A stretch of DNA of 64,000 nt from Verrucomicrobiales bacterium (GTDB lineage: Bacteria; Verrucomicrobiota; Verrucomicrobiia; Verrucomicrobiales; V1-33), in the NCBI GenBank assembly GCA_028293125.1, contig JAQGPJ010000052.1, positions 1-64,000 of the forward strand. The letters are read 5' to 3'. Below, piece by piece: positions 18,495-28,697 of this stretch. Under the pieces are notes generated by a model. The model did no database searches. It was given only the letters and a program-made list of their open reading frames with translations, and was not told where the DNA came from. Position 1 is the first letter of the stretch. Every line of letters starts with the position of its first letter. Position numbers and translations under genes: made by a program.

Positions 18495-21400
18495 TCAGTT
18501 TCCGGCGTTCGAGTAGGTGCGCAGGAAGAGCTGAATGTCGTTCACGCTGGAGACGAAGCTGTTCAGGCCGGCCTGCTCGTCCTGCAGCAGGGTGACGGCG
18601 GGAATGACGATCTTCCACTGGCTGTTCCAAGCGCTGCGGCCGATCAGGCGGGCGCTGGAGTAGATGATGGGGAAGTCGCCATCAAACAGGCCGGGATCGC
18701 TGACCGCGCGCAAGGGCTGGTGCTTGCGGATTACCCACGGTTGCTCGCTCAGGGTGCCGGCGGCAGTGAAGAACTGCGTGGAGTTGAAGTCGCTGGCACC
18801 CAGATTGTAGGGCAGCGGCATCGCCTGATCGTTCACCTGCCAGCTCCGCACGGCACCGGTGTCCCCCAGCGGAACCCGGATGGAGTCCATCCCGCAGGGA
18901 ATCAGGTAGGCGTAGGGGGTGGCGCTGAGGGCGTTGGGCTGCACGGACTCGCCATTCACCATTCCGACATAACCGGGAAACACCAAGCCGACTGCCGCAA
19001 TCTTGGTGGCGAAGCTGCCGGGGCTGTAGGCGTGGTCACCGGCGGCAAGACTCAGGCCGAAGAAGTTCTTGCCGGACTGGATGGTGGTGCTGAAGGGAAT
19101 GATGAATCCGGGCACCGGGCTGCCGTCCGGCTTGGTGATGCCGCGGCAGTAGGCGGCCACCTGCGGATCGCTCAGCAGGTTGGGCACGATGTGCTGCTCC
19201 AGCGTCTGCCTCCAAGCATCGTCCGCGGAGGTGGGGCCGGCCTCGTCCGGCGGCAGCAGGCGGAACAGCTCCTGACGGAGGGAGAACACCGTGTTGTAGT
19301 GGTCCGGGTTATTGATACCCAGCCGTCCCTCGGCAGCGGCGAAATCGGCATTGAGCTGCGCCAGCGTTCCCGCAAGACCTGCGTCGCCCAGCGAACTGGT
19401 GGTGGCGCGCGGCACGCCTCCGGTCAGGTCGCCCAGCGAGCGGGAGGCCACCATGCGGTTGATCACAGCCTGCCCTTGAGGGGTTCCCAGAAGGCCGGTT
19501 TCATAATCGAAGCTCTTGGCGGCCAGATAGGTGTAGCGGCTGGCGAGATCAAACAGGGTGCGGTACTCCACCAGGGCCTCGTTGCGGAAGGTGCGGAAGG
19601 TAAGGTCCTTGGTGCGGTAGCCGTTGATCACTGAGGCCGCGCGCTGGCGGAGGGTTTCGCGGCGCAGCCGGATGGTGTCCCCGGCCACCAGCAGATTCTG
19701 GATTTTCTGGGTGGCCGTGGCGTAGGCGTAGGTCAGTTCCGAGAACCGGCTGTACATTCCCACCAGTTCGCGGTAGGTCTGCTCAAACTCGGCGGCGGCC
19801 TGCAGCTGATCCTGGGTGAATCCAAGGCTCATGAGGGTGTTCTCCTTGATGAGCTCCAGCGTGCCGCCGACAGAGGCCTCCAGAATACGCGCCGCCGAAT
19901 TGGCGATGAGCATGCTGCCCTTCATGGCCGCTTCCGTGCCGGCACCGACCATCTTCAGCGCGCCGCGGCCCGCGGAGGTCACGTCATTGGAGAAGCCCAC
20001 GGAGAGCGGCAGGAACGCCGCGCCGGCCTCGGCGATCGAGTTGGCGGATTCGGAGCCGACTTCCAAGGTCTCACCGATGGACTCCAGAACCGCCGCCGCC
20101 GTGCTGTTGATCACCAGCAGGGTTCCCAGCGTTGCCGTGGTGGCCTGCTGGCCGGTGTGCATGGTCACCAAGCCTCCGAAGACTTCCTTCTCACGGTAGA
20201 ATTTTTTCTGGAGCACCAGCAGATCGTCCTTGGCGGACAGCAGGGCGATCTGGGCTAACTGGACCTCCACCAAGGCATCCTGGAGGGATCCGGTGTAGGG
20301 ACGCTTGCCAAGTGCGGTGCCCGGTCCGACCACATCCGCGAACTGCGCCCACTGGTTGGGAGTGACCTTGAAGGTCCTCTCCACCGTGTCCGTGCTCTCG
20401 TAGCTCTTGACGATGTTGTCGATGGCCCCTCCCGTGAAGGTCTGGACCAGCTTGGGAACGCGATAGGTCACCGTGACCGGCTTGGTGGTGTCCACCCAGT
20501 CGAGTGGTCGGTCGATGATGAACCAGCGGAAGAAGTCCGGATCCTCATACCCCTGCGGGTAGGTTTTTCCAGGACCGACATCGCCAGCGTAGGCCATCCC
20601 GTAGATGTCGTACAGCTGGTTCAGCATGGCGTACTCCTCATCCGCGACGGCATTCTGCGTCTCCGTGATCTGATTCTCCTGATTGCGCAGCAGACGGGTC
20701 ATGGTGGCGGCTTGGTTGAAGGAGCCAACCGCGTTGTTCAAGGCCGCCAGCGCGCGGGTGGAGACCTGCTCGTAATGGCTCTTGCCCACCACGGAGGGAT
20801 CGGCCAGCTCCTGACCCAAGGAGTTGTTCCAATAGGGATCGAGGTCGAAGGTGATGGCTCCGGGGCTCAGGCCCAGCGGGTTGATCCGGGAGTTGGCGGA
20901 GTCCATGGTGCCTTGGAAGCCCGCGCCCAGCGAGGGCAGCTCATTGAGTTCCGGCACTGTGATGCGGTCCACCAGCTGCACGCCGGAGTGGTCGGGATTG
21001 CGGTCCTTGTCCGGCAGCAGGGCGTTGCCCGTCACCCAGTGGAAGAAGGCTCCCTGAGTGGAGCGGCTGGCGGTCTCGTCCAGCCCCTGCCAACGTTTGA
21101 CACCGGTGCGGACATTATTCTTGCCGTCCCGGAACTGCTCCCAGCCAGCGTTGGGGTCGTCCTTGTAGCTGCGGCGGTATTCCAGCGCCAGCATCTGCTG
21201 GGCGGTGCGGGCCACATTGGCGGCGGCGGCGGCGAATTTCCGCTCGTCCTTGTAATCCACCAGAACCGGCACCCCCAGGACATTCACGGCCTCGGCGCTG
21301 GGTGTCCAGGTGAAGTAGGGATGCGTCAGCAGTTTGTAATATCCTGTGAGCGCCGTGAGGTAATGGCCATAGGCGTCGCCGTGGCCCTGCGGGAACATCC

Positions 21401-24400
21401 GCTGGGCGTCCGCCGCGTCCACGATGCCATCGGCGGTGGGGCTGCCGGCTTTCTCGTGGATATTGTAGTTCACGGCGTAGAGAGCCTCGCCGCTGTCGAT
21501 GCCGCGGGTGTAGTTCCACCACAGGCGGTTGTAGGCCGGGGCCAGGGTGGTGCCGGGGGTCGCGAAGTCATCGCGTCCGCGGAGCAGAGCCAGTTCCTCG
21601 TCCAGGGAGTTGGCCACCTGGCTTTCAAAGGAGAACCGGCTGGTGTTGACCTCGGTGACGGAATCCTGGTCATCCACGGAGATCGTGGGATTGGCAGCGT
21701 CGGCGAAGGCCTCATTGCCCAGAATGGTGTAGAGGTCATTCAGATACCCGGCGGCCAAAATCAGCGCGTTGTTCGTGGAGGGCGTGTCGATGTCGGAGCT
21801 GATGGTGAACGACTTGCCGCGGTTGAGCACAGTCTCGTAAATTTCGATCAGTCCGGAGTCATTGATATTGTTCAGATTCAGGGCGATGTCGCCCTCCCAA
21901 CGGGTCCCCGCCTGGGTGACCAGTGAGACATCCGTGTTGACCGAGTTACTGTAGAGGTCTGTCATCCGCTGATTGAATGGCGTGATTTTGGCGAGCACAC
22001 GCTTGATCCAACCCTCCACCAGACCGGGTCGGGTCCAGTTGGACCAAGGCGGATTGGGCGCCGCCGTCGTGGGTTTCAGGCGGTACTGCATGGTGAAATG
22101 CACATCGCCCATCAGCACCGCGGGGGTGTTGATCACAGCGTCCGGACTGGCCCCCACCAGGATGCTGCTGCCCAGTCCTTTGGTGTTGCCCGGATCCGGG
22201 TTGATCCAGCCTGGCGCAATGGTCTCGGTGGACGCCGGCAGGACGGGAGCCTGGCCGCCGCCGTCGGGGAAGGCGTAGAGCCAGTGGAACTCGAAGTTCT
22301 CCGGCACACCCGCATAGTCGCCGCTGTGCCGCAGCACCACCTGCTCATCCAGCGGATTGCTGGAGAGGAGCACCTTGAGATCGCCGGGATAAAGCTGCGG
22401 GCTCACCTTGATGATCTGCACGGCCACCGGATCGCCGGCATCCGTGAAGGCTTCACCGTTGCCGAACACCAGGGTGACATATCCGCTGCCCGCACCTGTG
22501 GTGCTGACCGCGTAGCTGACCACGGCGGTGTCGGGATCGGTGATCTCCGAAAGTCCTTTGGCACCGATGGTTCTGTCATATTCCGGCACTTTGACGTAGG
22601 TGCCGGGGACCGTGCTGCTTTCACGGAAGGTCTCCAAAGTGGTTTTGAGACCATCAATGGCGGAATTCCAGGAAGAGCTTTTGGGGTCGGCGGAGGGGCA
22701 GACACCTTTGAGGTCGGCGATATCCTGCGTGCTCAGTTGGTTGAGATGGAGATAATCCTCGCCCACCACCTCATTGACGAATTCCCCAATCAGCATCAGA
22801 CCGCCCTTGGTCCCTTGGGTGCGGTCAAAATAGAACCGGTTCTGCAGGTTGGGAGGCAGCCCTTGAAAGTAAGTTTTGCCGGCATAGTCCGTGGTGAGGA
22901 CAGAGCCGGGCAGCTTCTCAAGGCTGTAGGTCTCCAGCAGGGATCTTTTCGCACGTATGGGATCGTGCAGAGCCACGGAGCTCTTCAGATTCTGCGCGAT
23001 GGACTGCTGATAGACCACCTGAGCACTGCTTTGACCCATCACCTGAGGCAGTCCGGCCTTGGCCAGCATCAGGGTTTCACCGCTGTGAAGAACTCCCAGC
23101 TGGGCGGGAGTGGTCAGCGATGGATCGTCCGGCCATTTGGGGTGATAAGTCAGAGTCACCGCCTCGCCGTCGCCGGTGTTGGCGATGTAGGGCTGGATGC
23201 TTCCCACCACCGGCTGGTCCGCCGGCGCCAGCGCCGGGAAATAGAATCCCGCCTGCAGATAGTAGTAATACTTCATGCCGAAGCTGGGCGAGGTGCCCGC
23301 TGTGTGGGGGCCGCGGTAAATCCAGTGCGTGCCCTTCCGGTCAACAAAGGTGAAACCGTCGTATGTGGTCGATTCGATTCCGGAAGGAGGAGGATCCGGA
23401 ACCAAGGGGTAGTCCGTGGTGGACTGGGTGACCTCGGTATTGCGCGCCGAGCCGTTTTCCCTTAGAGGCGGCGGCAGCAGTGTCAGAGGCATGGGAGGCT
23501 GGGCGGGGGTGCCTGCCAGCTTGTCGTAAATAAGCGGATAGGTGGCGTTTTTCCGCACCACATGCACCACGCGCATGGCCGGACGGGCGGTTCCGGGCTC
23601 GGTGTACTGGATAAGGACGTAGCGTTGGGAGCTCGTGGCCGTATTAAGATCATCCCGCAGCGCATAGGCATTGCCGGAAACCATCACCGCGTGCTCCTCA
23701 TTCGGATTGTACCCAATGTTGTTGGGGTTGTTCTGCACGTAGATGCTGCCGGCCTGCTGCTCGGAGGTCAGACCGGGATTCTCCACCCCCTTGCCGGAGG
23801 CCATCACCAGATCCTGCGGCTCGGCGGGCCACGCCACCTTGTAGCGGGCCGCGATGGCCGGCACATGGAAGGATTCAAACTGTGTGCCTGGAGCCTGCAC
23901 CTTGCGGAACCACCAGACCGTCAGCTCGTTGTCCGTCGAAAGCGCATTCACAGGGATAATGCCCCCGGCCGCCGCCGCATCCACGCCGTCCGCGAACGGA
24001 TCCTTATAAGCCGCTGCGGAATAGCAGCGTCCCTTGGCGATATATCCGCCCAGTTCATAGGCTCCGCTGGGGGGCTCAAGGCGGCCCCCCACCACCGCTT
24101 TGGTGACACCGCCGAGAGGATCGGCCTCCGATCCCTGCGCCAAACCGTTGGCGGACCAGTCGGCAATGCCGTCGGCGTTCATGTCGTTGATGGTGTAAAC
24201 CGCCGGCGCGCCGTTCAGAGGGCCATTGCCATCAGGATCCGGCACCGCCGGGCTGCCCAGTCGATCTTCGGACTGAATGTAAAGCCGCACATACCATGGG
24301 CCGGTGGAGGAGTTGAACTTCAGAAGCGAGCGATTGGTTTTGTCGGCGCTGGCTCTGAGATCGACAATCAGGCGCTGGGTCCGGGCATCAATGGAGGCTT

Positions 24401-26285
24401 CTTTCTGAGTGGGGTCGTCCTGGAAGGCGAGAAGTGGCAGATTGGTGGCGGCGAATTTAGGGCCAGTGGCGGCGCTGCTGCCGGCATTGGGAACATTGAC
24501 CGGTTGATAGTCGGCCAGGGCCGCAGGCCAGATCTGGGTGTACTTCCGCTTGTACTTGGGCCAGTTGATGCTGAGACCCGGCGCCGAGGGGGCAGGCAGA
24601 AAATGGATCGCGGCATCGCTGGGATCCAGCCAATACATGATGATGCGGTCCGGGTCGAGGTTCTCGCGCTCGGCGTAATAGTCACTCACACTGTCCGGGC
24701 GGATGAAGCTTCCGTAGTAGAGGGTGGACTGGGCCGTGTTGAGCAGAATCGAGGGAATCAGCTGGTCGTCGCCGTCCTGAGCGGTCTCCTGCCGGGGACG
24801 GATTCTCTCACCCAGCTTGGTTTCGATAGTGGCGACCTCCGCCACCCGCTTGATGTCCACAATGTCCGCTCCCAGAAAATTGTGCACGCCGCTCGCTCCC
24901 TGCCTCTCACTGCCCAGATATTCGATGAGCAGACGGCCCTCCACATTGTAGGCATGCAAGGCGGCGGGGCCGTTCAGGTTGTCAAACCACAGTGTGCGGG
25001 GCTCCGCGGCGGGGGTGACTCCAGGAGTCGGGTTGGTATTGCTGCCCACGGGCACATACTCGGTGGCCATGCCGGGTACAAAACTGTTGAAGACCGGGTT
25101 CACCCGCACAATGCGCCCGGCGGGCACGGGGACCAACGGCCCGTCGAATCCTTTCTCCGTCCAGTAGATGACCTTGGCTGGCCTGCGGGAGGCTGAGGAC
25201 ACCGCGAAGGTTTCCCGGCGGAATTTAAAAGTGGCTTTGGATTCACCGCTCAGACTGGTGTCGGGGGCTGCGGAGACCCAGGTGATGGTCACCCGTCCTG
25301 GCTGGCTGGCAAACACCCGGTCCGCATGGGGGCTGTAATAAGAGGGCTGGTAGGGGGAGAAATTCTTTTCGATCCCTGCGCTGCTGGCAATGGTCTCATC
25401 AGCGTTGCCGGCCAGGGTGACAGTGGTTCCGCTGATGAAGTTCACCCGCTGGCCAAGCAGCATGGCTCCAGCGGTGAGGGTGGGAGGCACGGTGGCCACT
25501 TTGACGGAGCTGCTGGCGGTGGAGCTTTCCTGCACGGAAACTTTGGCTTGGGCGATAATCGCTTTGGTGGGGTCGGGCTTTCCATCAAGGTTGTCAGTGT
25601 AAGCACTGGCGAAGGTCTCACCCGGCTGCACGGGTTTCGATCTCCAGTAATTCTGGCCTGCCGGGGCGGTGGCACCGTCCCATCGTACAAGTGGACGCTG
25701 GATTTCATCACCCATGAAATAGAGTGGCACTCCGGAGGCGAAAGAGTGGCCGAAACTGGCACGGGCCAGGATCACCGTGACCACCGGCGCGGTCGGCACG
25801 GTGTTGTCACTGGCGCGCGGATAAACATCCGTGAACGGTGTGGGAATTACCTCCGTGGGAAGTGCCCCTGCTGTGGCGGAGGTGGCGGCGGCGCCTGCAA
25901 ATTGGGGGGTGGACACCGGGTCGCCAGTGGGCACCTTGGGAGGGGCGATATAAACCGCGGGCGGATTGGCGCTGGAATAGCCGGAGCCCTCCGTAAAAGT
26001 GATTTTGGTGACTTGGCCTCCTGCAATCTCCGCGGTGGCCGTGGCGGTGATGCCGCTGGGAGGCGGTGCCACCACCACTGCGGGAGGGGCCGTATAGCCT
26101 GAACCTCCTCCCCGCACGGTGATGGATTCCACGGCCCCGTCGGAGGACACGGTGGCGGAGGCGCCGGCCCGCCGGGGATCGAGCACGTTGGACGCGCCGC
26201 CCTTGATTTCAAACTGGGCCTTTGCCGGGGCGGCCAGCAGCAGCAGGCTTAAAGTGCCGGAAAGGAAACGGGAAAGAGAGGCCAT
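18495..26285 (-). CDS. giant secreted protein (2,596 aa) with TcA-like C-terminal region
   Basis: The start is ATG 26285, because it opens directly on a signal peptide (MASLSRFLSGTLSLLLLAAP); the frame is open 29 codons further upstream. Residues about 25-125 hold GSGY-type beta repeats (GGGSGYTAPPAVVVAPPP, then GSGYSSANPPAVYIAPP). A long beta-rich region extends to about 1,500. A dockerin/EF-like patch (DGIVDAADAQRMFP) lies near 1,620. The region from about 1,850 to 2,350 is predominantly helical, with a small, Ala/Gly/Ser-rich, weakly hydrophobic stretch (about 2,040-2,140). The end is beta-rich: FATKIAAVGLVFPGYVGM (about 2,430), then W-K-I-V-I-P and NDIQLFLRTY in the last 45 residues. That terminal layout recalls Tc toxin A subunits. 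No enzymatic motif is recognised. It is the centre of the exported operon. Confidence 0.75.
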   Translation of the reverse strand: MASLSRFLSGTLSLLLLAAPAKAQFEIKGGASNVLDPRRAGASATVSSDGAVESITVRGGGSGYTAPPAVVVAPPPSGITATATAEIAGGQVTKITFTEGSGYSSANPPAVYIAPPKVPTGDPVSTPQFAGAAATSATAGALPTEVIPTPFTDVYPRASDNTVPTAPVVTVILARASFGHSFASGVPLYFMGDEIQRPLVRWDGATAPAGQNYWRSKPVQPGETFASAYTDNLDGKPDPTKAIIAQAKVSVQESSTASSSVKVATVPPTLTAGAMLLGQRVNFISGTTVTLAGNADETIASSAGIEKNFSPYQPSYYSPHADRVFASQPGRVTITWVSAAPDTSLSGESKATFKFRRETFAVSSASRRPAKVIYWTEKGFDGPLVPVPAGRIVRVNPVFNSFVPGMATEYVPVGSNTNPTPGVTPAAEPRTLWFDNLNGPAALHAYNVEGRLLIEYLGSERQGASGVHNFLGADIVDIKRVAEVATIETKLGERIRPRQETAQDGDDQLIPSILLNTAQSTLYYGSFIRPDSVSDYYAERENLDPDRIIMYWLDPSDAAIHFLPAPSAPGLSINWPKYKRKYTQIWPAALADYQPVNVPNAGSSAATGPKFAATNLPLLAFQDDPTQKEASIDARTQRLIVDLRASADKTNRSLLKFNSSTGPWYVRLYIQSEDRLGSPAVPDPDGNGPLNGAPAVYTINDMNADGIADWSANGLAQGSEADPLGGVTKAVVGGRLEPPSGAYELGGYIAKGRCYSAAAYKDPFADGVDAAAAGGIIPVNALSTDNELTVWWFRKVQAPGTQFESFHVPAIAARYKVAWPAEPQDLVMASGKGVENPGLTSEQQAGSIYVQNNPNNIGYNPNEEHAVMVSGNAYALRDDLNTATSSQRYVLIQYTEPGTARPAMRVVHVVRKNATYPLIYDKLAGTPAQPPMPLTLLPPPLRENGSARNTEVTQSTTDYPLVPDPPPSGIESTTYDGFTFVDRKGTHWIYRGPHTAGTSPSFGMKYYYYLQAGFYFPALAPADQPVVGSIQPYIANTGDGEAVTLTYHPKWPDDPSLTTPAQLGVLHSGETLMLAKAGLPQVMGQSSAQVVYQQSIAQNLKSSVALHDPIRAKRSLLETYSLEKLPGSVLTTDYAGKTYFQGLPPNLQNRFYFDRTQGTKGGLMLIGEFVNEVVGEDYLHLNQLSTQDIADLKGVCPSADPKSSSWNSAIDGLKTTLETFRESSTVPGTYVKVPEYDRTIGAKGLSEITDPDTAVVSYAVSTTGAGSGYVTLVFGNGEAFTDAGDPVAVQIIKVSPQLYPGDLKVLLSSNPLDEQVVLRHSGDYAGVPENFEFHWLYAFPDGGGQAPVLPASTETIAPGWINPDPGNTKGLGSSILVGASPDAVINTPAVLMGDVHFTMQYRLKPTTAAPNPPWSNWTRPGLVEGWIKRVLAKITPFNQRMTDLYSNSVNTDVSLVTQAGTRWEGDIALNLNNINDSGLIEIYETVLNRGKSFTISSDIDTPSTNNALILAAGYLNDLYTILGNEAFADAANPTISVDDQDSVTEVNTSRFSFESQVANSLDEELALLRGRDDFATPGTTLAPAYNRLWWNYTRGIDSGEALYAVNYNIHEKAGSPTADGIVDAADAQRMFPQGHGDAYGHYLTALTGYYKLLTHPYFTWTPSAEAVNVLGVPVLVDYKDERKFAAAAANVARTAQQMLALEYRRSYKDDPNAGWEQFRDGKNNVRTGVKRWQGLDETASRSTQGAFFHWVTGNALLPDKDRNPDHSGVQLVDRITVPELNELPSLGAGFQGTMDSANSRINPLGLSPGAITFDLDPYWNNSLGQELADPSVVGKSHYEQVSTRALAALNNAVGSFNQAATMTRLLRNQENQITETQNAVADEEYAMLNQLYDIYGMAYAGDVGPGKTYPQGYEDPDFFRWFIIDRPLDWVDTTKPVTVTYRVPKLVQTFTGGAIDNIVKSYESTDTVERTFKVTPNQWAQFADVVGPGTALGKRPYTGSLQDALVEVQLAQIALLSAKDDLLVLQKKFYREKEVFGGLVTMHTGQQATTATLGTLLVINSTAAAVLESIGETLEVGSESANSIAEAGAAFLPLSVGFSNDVTSAGRGALKMVGAGTEAAMKGSMLIANSAARILEASVGGTLELIKENTLMSLGFTQDQLQAAAEFEQTYRELVGMYSRFSELTYAYATATQKIQNLLVAGDTIRLRRETLRQRAASVINGYRTKDLTFRTFRNEALVEYRTLFDLASRYTYLAAKSFDYETGLLGTPQGQAVINRMVASRSLGDLTGGVPRATTSSLGDAGLAGTLAQLNADFAAAEGRLGINNPDHYNTVFSLRQELFRLLPPDEAGPTSADDAWRQTLEQHIVPNLLSDPQVAAYCRGITKPDGSPVPGFIIPFSTTIQSGKNFFGLSLAAGDHAYSPGSFATKIAAVGLVFPGYVGMVNGESVQPNALSATPYAYLIPCGMDSIRVPLGDTGAVRSWQVNDQAMPLPYNLGASDFNSTQFFTAAGTLSEQPWVIRKHQPLRAVSDPGLFDGDFPIIYSSARLIGRSAWNSQWKIVIPAVTLLQDEQAGLNSFVSSVNDIQLFLRTYSNAGN

Positions 26286-26331
26286 GGCGTTGAGGAAAAA
26301 GCAAATAGCTGGGGATGAATGACAGGAAAGC

Positions 26332-26370
26332 GCCCTCAGACGCGGGCCCGTGGGCCGCCGCGCTGAGGGC
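26332..26370. repeat. strong hairpin between the S74 gene and the giant gene
   Basis: GCCCTCAG (26332-26339) pairs with CTGAGGGC (26363-26370). Inside, CGCG/CGCG and GGCCC/GGGCC pair further. It has no T-run on either strand, so it is not a classical terminator. It lies upstream of the giant gene's start and could act in mRNA processing or partial attenuation. Confidence 0.55.
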
Positions 26371-26417
26371 ATTCCGGAACATCCGGGTTCATGAATTCAC
26401 TGCGGGAACGGGCAGGG

Positions 26418-28655
26418 TTATTTGCCCGCTTTGGAGGTGCCGGCTTTGGTGCTTCCGGCGGAGGATTGGAGCAGTTTTTCGATTTCATCGAGACGCGCCT
26501 GACGTGCCTTTTCTTTGGCTTCGATGTCAGCCAGGCGGGTGCTGCGCTCGGTCTCTTTGGTTTCAAGCTCCGCCAGACGGCTGCGCAGCAGGGCGTTCTC
26601 GTCCGTGATGGCTTTCAGCTTGAGGTCCGCCTCCTTTTTCAGCTCCTGGGTGGCGGAGACATTGAGCATGGACAGAGCTTCATAATCCACGGTGCGGAAG
26701 TCATTCACCTCACGACCGTAAACGAACACCTTGCCAGCCTCGCTGGGAGCTCCGGCCACCGTGAGCACCACCGGCTCGAAACGGGTGCGGAACATGCCCT
26801 GTTTGACTTCCAGCACCTCATAAACGCCCTCGTTGCCCTGGGTGATCAGCCGCACGCGCTCGCCGGCCTTCAGATCCGTAACCAGTTTGATCCACCCATC
26901 CTTGATGGTGGCGGGCTTGAAAATATCGGGAATCACCTCAGTTTGTTTGCCGACAGCCTGTGGGAAGATTTTCTCAACCTGCTGGGCGATCACTTTTTTC
27001 TGCGGCGTGTCACCTTTGCTCACCTTGTCCTTGTATTGATAGTCAGTGACTTCAATCTTCATCAGGGTGTTGAGATCCGCTGCGCTGTTGGAATGCCCTT
27101 TGATGACTTTGATCCGCTCGTCGGAGGAGGCGATCACCGCATTTCCCGCCCAGATGGTGCCATTGCCGTAAATCGACACCCCGGAATAGTAGCTGCCTAC
27201 CGTGGCTCCCGTGATGCCGCCCCCCCCGAAGATACCTCCATCTATATAGAAGGCCGCGCCGTTCATCAGGCCGCCGTAGAGGTTCTGTAGCGTTCCCCCA
27301 ACCACATGCAGCTTGGCCGCGGTGGGAGAGGTGGTGCCGATGCCCACATTGCCGGAAGGCATAAGCGCGATGTGGTCATCGGCATCATTGGAGATCCCCA
27401 GCGTCAGCACCGCCGCCTCCCCTCCTCCGTTCAGGGTTGCCGCATCCTGATACTGGAGATAGCCGAAGTCACTGCCGCGGTTCCCCTTGCTTCGGAATAC
27501 AATGCTGCTGGCACCGCCAGTGTTCTCATGATCGAGGACCATCGTGCCCCCATTCTGGTTGGCTGGGGTGCCGCTGATTTCCCCAAGGGTCAGCCGGGCG
27601 GGCACGTCGGTTGCGCCAATACCCAGATTGCCTTTGTACAGCCGCATTTTCTCCGTTATTCCGTCATACCATTTATAATAGCTGTCCGTCGGCACCGCCT
27701 GCCAGAGGGTGCTGCTGTCGATGCCGAATCCATAAGGAACCGAAGTGAGGCTCCCCGGCCACAGGACGATACGCTGGCCGGCTCCGCCGTTTTCACCGAC
27801 CGCCGGGGCTCCTGTCTGACCATTATGGGTCCGGATAACCCCGTTGACGTCCAAGGGAGCGCCTGGGTTTGTCTTATTGATACCCACATTGCCGCCACTG
27901 GGATTGAGCAACAGGTTCTGCACTCCGGTGCCCTCCTTGAAAGACTGGAGAAAGCCAGTTCCGCTGCCGGTGCTGTCCACCCCGATGCGCAGGCGCTCAT
28001 TGGTGTCGGCGCTGTCCGTGATCAGCAGCTGCGGGGAGGAGGTGGAGGAGGTGGTGTTCGCTCCTGTGATAGTGACCCGCGAGGGCGGATTACTGTTCCC
28101 CACCCCGATGTTCCCCGAATCCAGAGCTGTCACCGCGGGAGCGCCGCCGGTGCCGGTGCCGATGGATTCGGCGTACTTGGCGCGGAAGGCGAAGGCGGAG
28201 CTGACAATCTGCTGGCGGGGCGAGATTTCATTGTCCGCGGCGGGGGTGCCGTCCTCCACCGTCACTCCCAGATAGCGGTCCTTGCCGTTGAAGGCATTGG
28301 CAATCTGGGAATCCGGAAGACCTTTAGTGGCTTCATTGTAGTTGAACGGCGTTTCCGTCGTGGCCACGCCCTGGCCCACCAGCACACTGAATTCCCCGTC
28401 GGAAATGGTCACCGTCTGGGTTTCGGAGTAGATAAGGTTGGCGGCTTGGGTGTTGGAGGGGTGGTCCCAGACGCGGAAAGTGACAGTGCGGTTCACCGGG
28501 GTGCCAGTCCCAACAAGCTCCCCGGAAGAGTTCAGCACGCGCCCCTGATAGCTGATGAAGCCCGGCAGCCCGGAGGTGATGGTCTGGGCCAGCGAGAGCG
28601 CCGGCAGGAACAGGGAGACGGCGGCGGCAGGCAGAAGAAAGTTCGGCTTTTTCAT
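26418..28655 (-). CDS. secreted tail-fibre-like protein with peptidase S74 domain
   Basis: 745 residues with a signal peptide (about 1-23, ALSLAQ). The N-terminus (ISYQGRVLNSSGELVGTGTP) and repeated GNVGIGTTSP-type phrases are typical of bacterial fibre-like proteins ending in S74 domains. SDERIK near residue 515 starts the S74 chaperone, keeping the Ser and the Lys five residues later needed for self-cleavage. The domain carries a long insertion (about residues 575-640) before YEALSMLNVSATQELKKE. It ends in a heptad-rich coiled coil (about 670-730) and a Ser/Lys/Gly tail. It probably assembles as a trimeric stalk. It lies 42 bp after the preceding gene and about 130 bp before the giant gene. 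Confidence 0.82.
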   Translation of the reverse strand: MKKPNFLLPAAAVSLFLPALSLAQTITSGLPGFISYQGRVLNSSGELVGTGTPVNRTVTFRVWDHPSNTQAANLIYSETQTVTISDGEFSVLVGQGVATTETPFNYNEATKGLPDSQIANAFNGKDRYLGVTVEDGTPAADNEISPRQQIVSSAFAFRAKYAESIGTGTGGAPAVTALDSGNIGVGNSNPPSRVTITGANTTSSTSSPQLLITDSADTNERLRIGVDSTGSGTGFLQSFKEGTGVQNLLLNPSGGNVGINKTNPGAPLDVNGVIRTHNGQTGAPAVGENGGAGQRIVLWPGSLTSVPYGFGIDSSTLWQAVPTDSYYKWYDGITEKMRLYKGNLGIGATDVPARLTLGEISGTPANQNGGTMVLDHENTGGASSIVFRSKGNRGSDFGYLQYQDAATLNGGGEAAVLTLGISNDADDHIALMPSGNVGIGTTSPTAAKLHVVGGTLQNLYGGLMNGAAFYIDGGIFGGGGITGATVGSYYSGVSIYGNGTIWAGNAVIASSDERIKVIKGHSNSAADLNTLMKIEVTDYQYKDKVSKGDTPQKKVIAQQVEKIFPQAVGKQTEVIPDIFKPATIKDGWIKLVTDLKAGERVRLITQGNEGVYEVLEVKQGMFRTRFEPVVLTVAGAPSEAGKVFVYGREVNDFRTVDYEALSMLNVSATQELKKEADLKLKAITDENALLRSRLAELETKETERSTRLADIEAKEKARQARLDEIEKLLQSSAGSTKAGTSKAGK

Positions 28656-28697
28656 AGTCGGAGGAAAGAATTGGAAAGTGGCTGGTCCTGAAACAGG

